Below are positions 11,219 through 23,200 of a DNA stretch of 64,000 nucleotides, in pieces (position 1 is the stretch's first letter; every line of letters begins with the position of its first letter). Below the pieces are notes generated by a model. The model ran no database searches. It was not told the origin of the DNA and was given only the letters and a program-made list of their open reading frames with translations. This DNA comes from Alitta virens. Taxonomy: Eukaryota; Annelida; Polychaeta; Phyllodocida; Nereididae. The DNA is taken from the NCBI GenBank assembly GCA_932294295.1, contig OW028579.1, positions 35,408,362 to 35,472,361 on the forward strand, read 5' to 3'. The position numbers were made by a program, and so were the translations under genes.

Positions 11219-14200
11219 GTACGTGTGTCTATTTTGTTTTGTGTTTATGTAAAAATCTAGACGCAACCTTTAAGGAAGTAAAAAGAAGTTAATATGACTA
11301 TAAATTGATTGGTGTTCTCTTTGATTCTTTAGTTTAGATATCATTCAATACCTCTAATAAGATAGTTACTGTCCACAAAAGTGTTGGCTCAGCTTCAGAC
11401 AAGTGGCCATTGGCATTGAAGAGAATCACAATACATTACACATACCAAATTTTCTACATGAAATCATGCAGCATGGTATCCACATTGTACATCCATTATT
11501 CAGTAGCCAATAATGCTAATTTGCACTGCATGTATTTACTGTATAATGTATCCATTTGTTCAGGCATGGCTTCTTTAAATTCTAATAAACCAAGAGAGAG
11601 ATTGGTTGAGTTACAATCCTGGCATTCAGCAAGGCGCTTCATTTGTGACTATTTTACATCTAAATCGGATGAAGGGACCTTTTGCAAGCTTGGAATGGGC
11701 GGAAATTCAGAGCTTTATCTACGTCTTCAGAGCAGCTAGAGTTCTAAGGAGCTTTCAGCCAAGCTCTGCACCCCTAGCTCATTTTGGCATTATGACCAGT
11801 GTGCCCCCTGGCTTTCATACCAGCAACTATAGCAATGTCTCAGTCTGCTAATGTATGTAATGAAATTTGGAAGATAAACACACCAGACTTAAGTAAATCT
11901 ACTCAACACTGGTGCCCAGTGTCCACTGCTGATACAAGACGGCAGACTATAGATTGCATTTTCTATCTTGCCATTGTTTATATATAGTATTTATTGCACA
12001 CCATGGCAAAAATAGGTGTAATACAAATAAATAGACACAGAATATTAGATAATAGAGATTAGAAATGAATATAAGAAAATTGAAATGCAGTCTATCAAGT
12101 CTTTTAAATTTTCTCCAAACCCGTGCAGCTCAAGACTAATTTCTAGGCAGAGATATAGTTCCTTTATCATCCCTACACGATGCATAACTGCTTTCTTCAT
12201 TGGTGGTATGACCCTGTTGGCCAAGAAAGCTACATTTCTAGCTATTATTCCATTATGGAAGGTACTCATATAACTGATAAACGTGATTTTTTGATTTGAG
12301 CTGTTTATCATTTGAGTGCACATCTTGTGGCATCTTTGATAAATTTGTTCCTGTACTGGTTTAGAGTCAATGAGCTCAGGCAACAGTGCAAACCTAGCTG
12401 TGAGGGGCAAATTTATATATTCTTAAATTGCAAATTAATAACATTTAACATAATCTTACAGGCTTCCAATGGTCCTGTTTTTATAGTTAGACCTCCTCTT
12501 ATTCATTGCTGACAAAAACTCTCTCATGGCGAAAACTGCATAAAAGATAAAGCGTTACTGGAGTTTATGAACTTGGTATATGTCCGCATAAGTCTTTAGC
12601 ACGTGTTGGAAGTTAGCTGTCCTTAAGCTTAATATAAATTTTTAATTTGACATATTTTACGTATCACCAAAGCCCAGCTCTGACATTTTTGTGGCATTTC
12701 AAGTCTCTGTTTAGGACCTTTTGTTGGACATTATTGTCGACAACAGTTAACAGCTGTTGGCAGCAATTCTAGGGGTATGAAAGCAGCCCCAAAGAGACAC
12801 TTATAGCCTTGTTATTGCACTTGTATAGTGGTGAAGATGACATTGTTTACACCGAGCAAATGTAGCTCGAGAGAGTTGGAACTCTATTTCTGGTCTGTGA
12901 GCAGTTCTAAAGCTCCATCACACTTCCATAACCATTAGAGTTTGGCCAAGTGTGCCTCCCTGCTTGACGCCTAGACATTTATACAATGCTTTGAAGGATT
13001 GTGGGAATTTACTTGAAAGAAGCTTAATTTCAAAGCATCAAGGCTTCACTTCAATCTGCCATTGCTAAGATGTGGGCACTGAACTGCGGTAATCCCAATA
13101 GCTTTGGTGTTATGTGGAGAAGTAGTTTGGTTGATTAAATCCAGGAATAAGGTGTTTCGAGGAGAGTCGTGTTTAGGAGTAAGGCTGCCGATTGCCAAAA
13201 GAAATGCGTTTGATTTTATGAAGATTAGCGGAATAGCGCTTTATCTTTTATGCAGTTTTCTCTAGCCTATTGAATAGCTACAATGCATCATGACTTGAAC
13301 TGAAAGCTTCTTTGCCAAAATTTGCCAAAAGTGTATGTAAGATGTGTGTAAAAAGACCTCATTATTGACACCACTTTGGATGCAGTTTTAGAGGTACTAA
13401 CGTAAAGTGATCTGAACTTTGATAATTGACAATTGTAGTGACAAGGTGAGTCAAATATACCAGATTATAATGATTGAAACGAAAAGATCTTAAGCAAATA
13501 AGATCCTTTTTATTAGAGTAATTGTCCCACTAATTCTACATAAACTTGTACTTTCTTTAAGTCTTATCTTATTAAGGTCCACTGTGCTCACAATCTGCAC
13601 CAGTCTTCAGAACACAGCCTTGTTGTCTTAAACAAAAGCATTTAGGCTACTTTGCCTGGAAGGACCAGCTCCCATCTTTGCAGTTAGATCAAGACAATTG
13701 GGCCCTTGCCAGACCTCTGGAATGCAAGGTCATGACCTAATCAGGGTGGGGTGCTACAGGGATGGTTGCCAGGACAACGTATCCCAGGGCTATCCCTCTA
13801 TCCTATGCCTCTTGGTTGCCATAACAACGTGTTCTCTTCCAAAAGCCAGAGCCGTTTTTAAAGACCTTCAAAATTGCCTAGGAAAATAAAAAGCAACAAC
13901 TTGCAAGTGGAAGCAGAAAGTGATACAAGACACAGGCCAGGTTTCACTTAAGTGTTGTCACCTTCTCCAAGATGTATAGCTGCAGTCATGCTTTGGTATT
14001 TTGTTATAATTTCGACATGAAAGAGACAAAGATACATTGAGACCTTACAATAAAACCACCTTAAGGAATCACTGAAGTCTTAATGTCGAGGTGGACTTTT
14101 TACATTATAATTATTGTTTTTAGAATTTTGTTGTTTTGGGACTTGTAATCAACAGGGCCCTAATAGTATTAATTGTGGATTCCTACTCCAAATTGAAACA

Positions 14201-17200
14201 TATGTTAGAAAACCCTAGTTTATGAAATGGTTTTAATTCCATATTATTCCGATAGAATATATCTGCGAAATTTTACTAACAACACGTTACTTTGCTTGTT
14301 CTGAATTGTGCTTGAGTCTCTTTGTGAATGATACCTGTTGTCTTGCTCAATGCTCTTTCACTTGCTGATTTCATTCTTGACATCATTTTGCAGTTAAATA
14401 GAAGCGTGTCATTCGGTCATTTCTTTCATTCACCCCCAATCAACCAATCAATGCAGCAACCAATCAGCTGCTAACTGCAGTTACCCCCTCCCTAGGGTGG
14501 GGTAAAGCCTCGTGTTCTCTGATGGCTCCCATGGTGCACCACTGCCTAGGGGAATCCCCCAAGAAATAACTGCTTCCATTGGCCCATTGTAGCTGCCACC
14601 TTTTAGTCAAATAACTTCGGACATGCTGGTGCTTTCATAGGGGTCTTTACTGTTGCCCCTTTAATGTTGTTAGCTCACTGGGCACCATAATTCCCAAAGT
14701 GACACTTGAGTCGTAGCCCTATGATGCTCGTGGGTAGGGTTACTCGGGACACCTCCTTCCTTTTTAGTTAACATTGACCAAATACATCATGTGCAGTATT
14801 GTGCATTATATGGTAATCATTCATTTTATTTGACAGCCATTGCGACAATTGGTTGGTATCAAAGTAACTCATTATCACACGTTGTAAGCAGACAGTCAAT
14901 CATACAATCAATCATACAGCTAGTCATACAGTCAGTCATACAGCTAGTCATACAGTCAATCAAACAGCTAGTCATACAGTCAGTCATACAGTCAGCCATA
15001 CAGTCAATCATACAGTCAGTCACACAGTCAGTCATACAGTCAGTCAGTCAGTCATAGTCAATTATACAGTCAGTCACACAGTCAGTCAGTCCGTTATACA
15101 GTCAATTATACAGTTAGTCATACAGTCAGTTGCACATTCAGTCACACAGTCAGTCATATGGTAAGACGTACAGCTAGTCATACAGACAGTCATACAGTCA
15201 ATCATACAGTCAGTCACACAGACAGTCATACAGTCAGTCACACAGACAGTCATACAGTCAGTCATGCAGTCAGTCATACAGTCAATCATACAATCAGTCA
15301 TACAGTCAGTCAGTCAGTCAGTCATACAGTCAGTCACACAGACAGTCATACAGTAAGTCATGCAGTCAGTCATACATTCAGCCATACAGACAGTCACACA
15401 GTCAGTCACACAGTCAGTCATACAGTCAGTCATAATACAGTCAGTAATACAGTCAGTCATACAGCTGGTCATACAGTCAGTCATACTGTCATACAGACAG
15501 TCAGTCAGTCAGTCATACAATCAGTCATACAGTCAGTCAGTCAGTCAGTCATACAGTCAGTCACACAGACAGTCATACAGTAAGTCATGCAGTCAGTCAT
15601 ACATTCAGCCATACAGACAGTCACACAGTCAGTCATACAGTCAGTCATAATACAGTCAGTAATACAGTCAATCATACAGTCAGTCATACAGCTGGTCATA
15701 CAGTCAGTTATACTGTCATACAGACAGTCAGTCAGTCAGTCAATCAATCAGTTAGTCAGTCAGTCAGTCAGTCAGTCAGTCAGTCAGTCAGTCAGTCAGT
15801 CAGTCAGTCAGTCAGTCAGTCAGTCAGTCAGCGTGTTGGTATCATGGTCACTCACTCTAGTGTTTTCATCTCGTTATCTGGTATTGAGAGCTCCAATATG
15901 CCCTTAGCTTGTTTCTCGGCTTACATTCCAGTCTCACTCGAATGGCAGTATTGCACACATTGACTAAATCATTGTGTGCTTTTTCTTCTCAAGTCCCCTG
16001 CATTGAGCACCAGGAAATGGTGGATTATCTTTCCGAGCTGGGAGGTCTTTTGTTCTGATCCGTGTGAAGATCTGGGGCCTTCTATCGACCTTTCGAGAAG
16101 CGTGACGATCAAAGAAAGCTAGCGCGTCCTCACAATAGAGCCATACGTCATACGGAGCGCTTAACGTCTAATGAGACCCTCCCGCGACGTCCCAAACGTC
16201 AGAGAGACACTGTGACGTCATTGATTCTCTGGCCATCCATGGGGCCCGGAGCCCTCAGCAGTGCTTCGCTATTGGTCCTTGTGAAAAGACCATGACTCTG
16301 TGATGATATCAATAAGTTGTCCTATTATCACCCAGATCCCCCATTATCACCCTGTCTCCTTTTCTCGATTGCCATGTTCCTTTCCGCTATTATCGCTCAA
16401 TACAAAGATGGCGAATGATTAACGTTTTGTTCTGCCTTTTTGTGTCATGGAGAATCCTTCAGCTCTAGTTTTTGAGGATATAAAGACATTGTAAAGATGG
16501 AAGTCATGGCAAGATGGAAGTCATGTCTCAAAGCATGTCATACGTAATAAGAACACATAAACATTTCAAAACTATACAATGCAGCCAGGTTGTAATCATA
16601 TAAAAGCACATAGCTCCTGATACTTCGATAAATGATTAATTTATTAATTTAGCAATGGGTTTTTTCCCTCGTTGTCAAGCTTGGGAAAAGCGAACAAGGC
16701 TTCATTTCCCAGCTTTGTTATCTCATCGCTACTTTGCTTCTTGTGGTATTACATTTTACAGTGCACATTAGAATATGGTATAGAGATTATGTGGTCCCAG
16801 ATCAGGAGAAACTGAACCCAGGATCTATTGCATGGTACATGGCCAAATGTGCCATGTGTTGTTTCCATGTTTTTGGATAAACGCATGGAAAACGCATGGT
16901 TTTCTCCTCATTATAATTAGGCAAAAACCATGCATTTATCCTTCGCATGGAAAACGCATGTGGCACATTTGGCCATGTACACCATCAAACTCGAGTGTGG
17001 GTACCGATTGAATTTTAACGTTCATGACCAGACATCAATTCAAACTTAAAGCACTGCCAAACATCTTAAAGTTTCATGTCTTTCCTTCAGGGAAGGCCTA
17101 TTAGATTTCTGTTAATGAAGGCAATTCGAGGGTGCGTGCTATCTAGTTTTAGCTTTAAAGAGAGGAATCCACTAAAATTTCGTCATACCCGAAAGGCTTA

Positions 17201-20200
17201 AGCTTTCAGAATTGGTGGAATGCATTTTACGGGTGAATGAATTCTGTGTCTATGATTTTAATGATGTTAATTAAAGACAAAATATGAAGCGTCTTTGGTT
17301 ACATTAAATTATGACCTAAAGATGATCCGAGAGGGGGACTGCCGAGAGTGCTGTTGGTTGACAAAGTCTACTTGGAATGATGTGTGGCATATTTTGAGTG
17401 TATCATGAGTGAATATTAAAGGTGTATTTAATGGTAGATTTGCAGAATTTTTTTTTACTTAAACAAAGAGATGTTATAGGCTATAGCTGTTAAAGAAAAC
17501 ATATAGATATTATAGGCCTGCTGTTAAAGTTTCTTATGTGCTTTATATCCGTCTCAAATAGAGTCTTTTCACTGAACAGCCTGAATCTTTCCTCTCCTCT
17601 TATTACTCATATTGCTTTTCAGACATAGAAGATAATCACTGACTTATTCAATAAATATAACTTTCTCAGAAAAACAACAAACATCAACTAAATGATAAAG
17701 TGTCAAATATACATTAAAATGCACTAAAAATACTGCTGCTAGGATGCATTTCGCTTTAGCCAATCACAGCCAAGGGCGGGAACATTTTCAGCCAATAGAA
17801 TTGCAGTATTCTGTTTTAGCCACCTGGTGGAATACAGAGAACCTTCCGTGAAAATCCACTATTCAGTTTATTGACCAATTTATAAAAATACTGTTTTCTT
17901 TGCCATCAACAATCCTAGTTCAACCCTAGTGGTGTGCTGACATCCATTTAGTATGTGTACCGTTGGGTATATTGATATCAATGTCTGTTTTTCTGTTTCA
18001 GGGAGAAATCTTTTCAAAAGGGCCATCATTCAAAGTGGCTCAGCCCTGTCCAGTTGGGCGATATCCCAGGATCCTCTGCGGTATACCCAAGAACTCGCAA
18101 ACAAAGTAAACTGCTCACACTTTTGGGGCAGGTCTGACAGACTGCTTCATTGCTTTAAGTCAAAACCTTATGAAGAGTTAGTTAATATAGCAATCAGTTC
18201 TATGAAATATCTGACTTCCTTTGGTCCAGTGATAGACCACCGATCCGTCCTTCCTCGTGAAATCGAGAGACTTTTAAGAAAACCGCATTCGGTGTTCGGT
18301 GACGTTAACCTTCTACTCGGAGTCATGAAGAACGAAGGATTCTTATACTTCGATCAGCAGGCGATTGATACAGGAGTGTCCGCCCACGAGAGGGACCGTA
18401 TGATCCGAACTTACGTCCGGAACGTGTATCGCTACCACCGACAGAAGATATACGAAATTCTTCTGCACCACTACACCGATTGGGAGAGACCGAGCGATCC
18501 CACCATCATCCGGGATTATCTTATGGAATTATTAGGCGATGGCCAGTTCGTTTCTCCCATGATCCAACTATCCAAATACCATGCAGAATACTCTGCGGCC
18601 ACATACTTCTACAGTTTTAGTTACCCTTCACGACTTGACTCTTATCCTCGATGGGCCGGAGGGGTGCATGGGGATGACATGACCTACATTTTTGGTGCAC
18701 CCCTTACTGATGGCATTGACCCTTTCACTACGACCTTCACCAGGTCAGAACGCATGCTCACTGAGGCTGTAATGAGATACTGGGTTAACTTCATCAAGAC
18801 AGGGTGAGTAATTGTTTCTAACAAAATTTGATTTAAATATTTTAAAATAATGTACCGTAACGGAGGGTATTATCGACAGGGCGGGTATTATTGACACTCA
18901 CATTAGAATGTTAACAATTTTTTGTTAACATTCTAATGTGAGTGTTGATAATACCCGCCTTGTCGACAATACCCTCCGTTACGGTTTCTTAAAAGCTTAT
19001 GTACATTTGCTTCATCGATGGAACCTCACACTTAGGACATCCCTGTCTTCTAGACCTTTTTGAAGGGACCCAATAATGTGACTTAAGCTGAATATAAAGA
19101 CAACTCCTACGACTCCCCATGATGTTCCGTATCTTAGAGTCCATGGTGGCTCTTTTCGCCTGATGTACTTTTGTTTCTAAAACAGCTATCATGCTAAAAG
19201 AAATCTTCATTGTGTGTATTTCCATATACAACACGTGTATGGTTCAGTTTAGTGTGGTTGTGGACTTCAGAAAAATAAGAGAATCTACCAAAATTTAAAA
19301 CTTTTTTTATCTAATAATTTTTATTGCCATTACATAGAACATGAGGTTATAGGAATTAATAGGAATTAAATATTTTTTTATTTATTTTTTGGTTCTGATT
19401 GCACCATCATAAGCTTTAGATATACATTTTGATCTGATAGGATGACATTGTGCAAACTGCTGAACTATAAATACCAGTGCATAAGCGTTAGCTGCTTTGC
19501 TATAATCAGAATTCAGTTTCGATGAAACTTTGTTTTTTTTAAGAGTACCTCACCATTAAGACCACTCACTCTAATGTATGACCTGATTTGTCTCCCCATT
19601 TGTATATAATACCCTCTAATAAAGGACACCTCGCCAACGAGGTTAATTTTTTTAGTCTCAATAGGTTAAATTCCGCTGTGTATATATGATTGTATTTGCA
19701 TCAACAAGTCAGCAGTTTAGGAGGATAATTAGGCCTAGATATTGTGTTGACTTCTTTCGGGGAAAACCTAACTTCAGACATATGATTTTGTTATAAGCAG
19801 ATTTCTTTATATAGATCTACAACGCATCTTATTAGACCCCCGTCTTCTGTATCTTGAGTCCCCAGGCATCTAAGAGCGGATGATAAGAATTCCTGACACA
19901 ATGCTGGTGATTGAACTGGTGATTGGCATAAAGCGATTTGCACTGGCCTGGATGACCTTGGCTGCACTTGACCTTGACCTTTGAGAGGATGGAGGTCAAA
20001 GTTGCAGCTTCATGGATTAGGCTTATTCTGAACTCAAGATCTTATTGAGCAAATCAGGAGAGGTGCCCTTGGAGTGGAACAGCCTGAGCAATCTCACCGA
20101 ACCAAAATAAAACATTGGTTTAAGTACAATGAAACCCAGTACATAATTCGTGACATTGTATCCAGACTGCTCAAATTATTATCAATGTTAAGACCACTTC

Positions 20201-23200
20201 CCTGGCTTCCAAAATTGTAATTAAATAATGTATTGTATATATAGAGATTAAGTATTAAGAGTCTTACAGTTTACTTTGGGAACCCTTTGTTTTTCAATGG
20301 ATTGCTCCCTTGGTTTGTAACGCATTGTATTGTGTGAAAGCCACTGACCCGAGGCTAATTCACTTTAAGGGACCTGCTAATAACGGCAGATGTAATGATG
20401 AGATAAGGTTTGCAAGGGTCCGACACACCATATTATACATTTAATGCCCCAGCATGGATGCTAATTTCAAGGGAGGGTCATTTGTACAGTCATGCTTTTC
20501 TCTCTGTGTATTTTTCATGTCTGTCTCCATGAATTTACTGCCTTTATTGATCATTCTGTGTTTCTGTCTATATATGTCTTTCTCTGTCTATGTCTTTCTA
20601 TATCTCTTTCTGCCTATTTCTGTCTCTTTCTCTGAGCCCCATAAGTCCGTTGCCCTTCTTCTCTCTCGTAACGCGATCCCTGTGATGCGATTATTTGCCA
20701 GTCATGTGACCAAACGCCATTATTAGGTCATGTGATTGTCTTCCGGTCACGTGTTCATTCATCATATCACCAGGGCAACGGGGGGTTATGAATAAACGAT
20801 TTGTTGGCATGTCCCTCTCATGGTGTCCCCGTAGTGTCCCACAATGTCCTGCTCGCAGCCAGGAGGAGCTAAGAGCCTTGGGTTCAATGAGACACTTGGG
20901 ATACATTTTATGAACTACTGGGACACTTTTTTGTGAAGATCTTGTACTTGTTTTTGCCCATAGACGGTACTAAGTTACTGATATTCAGACTTTGTTTCCA
21001 TAGACTACACCCCTTGCGATCTGCATGCAATGTTACAGGTACTTATTCATTTGTTTGTTTGTTTTTTAAGTTATTAATTACTGCATATAAACAATTTTGT
21101 TTGTTAATTTGCTAGCATTATCTATCTATCTATCTATTTATCTATCTATCTATGTCCAATATCTAATGTCTCAATGTCAATTGGTCTGAAGCTTAGTCAG
21201 CTTATTTGACCAGCTGCCAGAGACATAATGACGAAATGATAAGGTTTTGAGTCCACACCATGTTACACATTTACCCCACGGGTGGGGTGTTTTACTTGCC
21301 TCAGCATTGACACCAAGTACAAGGCAACTCCAATTTAACATCTCATGCAATCGACATCCTGCTGGGATGTAACTACATTAATGCCTTTATGAAGGCACTA
21401 ATGTAATGATGTAGCTCATGAAGAGTGCCCCGGCCTGGGAATGAACCCGGATCTTAGGACCTTCAGCAGAGCTGGCCAATATGGATATTAGCGGATGCCT
21501 TACACATTAGGTCACCCAGCTGCTAACCTGAGAAGAAGCTGTTCTTGAATAGGCCTATATTGGCAGTCTTGAATAGGGCGGACTCACTCTTGTTTCTTAC
21601 TATTTATTTTTGTAATATAGGCTATAATAAGCTTTAATATTTTGCTTTAATGTCTTAATTATTAGTGCAATGCACTTTGTTCTTTCAAACTGTCGCACTA
21701 GGAACATTTTTGCTTTTTAATAAGCATTTTGTTCATTTATTATGCAGGCTCACTCTACGCTTTAGTAGAGTACTGTGACGTCATAATGAAGGACGGGGAG
21801 CTCCCTCTATGTAATTTGTGAAATGGAGGCTGGGGAATCCCCGAGGCATGGTTGGGGATTGCCTTAGTACCTAGGGATAGGGAGCCAGCTTGCATTATGA
21901 TAATATCATCATGTCCTGCCTAAAATGACCATGGGCTATTGATGGGCTTAACCTTGCCAATATATGGAGACTTACTGGCTATAATTCTAGATTCAGGAAG
22001 TCATCATGTGGGCTTATATTTGTGATAAAATAGATGTGTGTCCAACCCAGGGTTAGTGCAAATATTATGATAGAGTAGGTTACACTGGAAGGGCATGTAT
22101 TAAGCAGAAGGTGGTCAGGAGAATGTATTATTGTGAATAAATGGTGGGCCTTGATGTGGGACATTTGATATACTGTCCTGTCCTCTAAGCAGGTTTTTGT
22201 TGGCATTTATAACATGGCAAACAAGCTAGATTTTGATAACCTTTTTGGATTGGCTTCAGCCAATCCTATTTGTTTGATAAGGCATGCTGGGATATGGCTG
22301 GGTATCTATTTTGAATAAAGAACTGTGGGTGAATTTGGGATTTTTGTTTTTGATTTTTTACTAACCTCTTTTTTTCAACTCCTTGGTTATAAAACATTTG
22401 CATCGGCAATCAAGTAATTCTACAACAACACCATGATTCTTCCAGCCGATGTCTGATAGGCCTACAACCTAGTGTTTTTCGCCAGAGGGCAGCACCTGCA
22501 AGCCCTTTCATTTGGCTGGCTACTATTATAGATGGCATCACTGATTGCTGCAAATGCTAAAATCCTCTAGAAATAAAACAATGTGAAGCTCTGTTAGTAT
22601 AAAATAAAACAATATACATATTTCAATTTTGCACCTGCTGTTGTTACATTTATGTGGTAGTACTATCATTCACACTGCTTTAATTTACATGTACTAGACC
22701 AATCCTCCCCTTTAGGGGAATTACTTGTTGTAAATAGAATTTAATGGATTCATTAAATTGAGGTGCCTTAAATTTCAATCGAGTATGTATTTAAACAAAT
22801 GAACTAGATATCCCTTTAACTTATAAACTATAACCTGTGTATATTATAGAAGCACGCAATTGTGACCAACGCACCATAAAGTCCAACAACTTTATATATT
22901 ATGATAGTTGTAGTGTAAATATTAAGTATGAAATTCACAAATGCTTAATTAAACTCAGCACACTTCTACATTGACAGTTTGCCATAGGAGGTTCAAAATT
23001 GACGATAACTGTTGTTCAAACCATTCAAATAACCAACAGAGATGGAGAGAGAGTAGGAGCAATTTCCAAATGAAGAATTACATTTGTCCTGTCAAAGAGA
23101 ATTCACTGATGAGCTTTAGCATTAATTACCAGAAGCCTCGGGATATTAACCAAGCACCGCCAGGGAGTCTGGATAAATCTATTATTTCCTCATCAGCAGC

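Larger units (their letters stand above)
11219..18001 (+). other. Neuroligin intron at splice-site-B position
   Basis: 6.8 kb. Contains the CAGT minisatellite, one family-A foldback element, the ACGTC cluster and the CCAAT/TATA cluster. No additional exon could be proved. Confidence 0.7.

Noticed and set aside
14890..15831. CRISPR-like array of direct repeats
   Set aside because: There are no unique spacers; the unit is a 4- and 12-base tandem repeat in a eukaryotic intron.
14791..15907. Long SHTVSHT / QSVIQSV open frames on both strands
   Set aside because: The repeat unit has no stop codon in several frames; the frames begin and end with the repeat.
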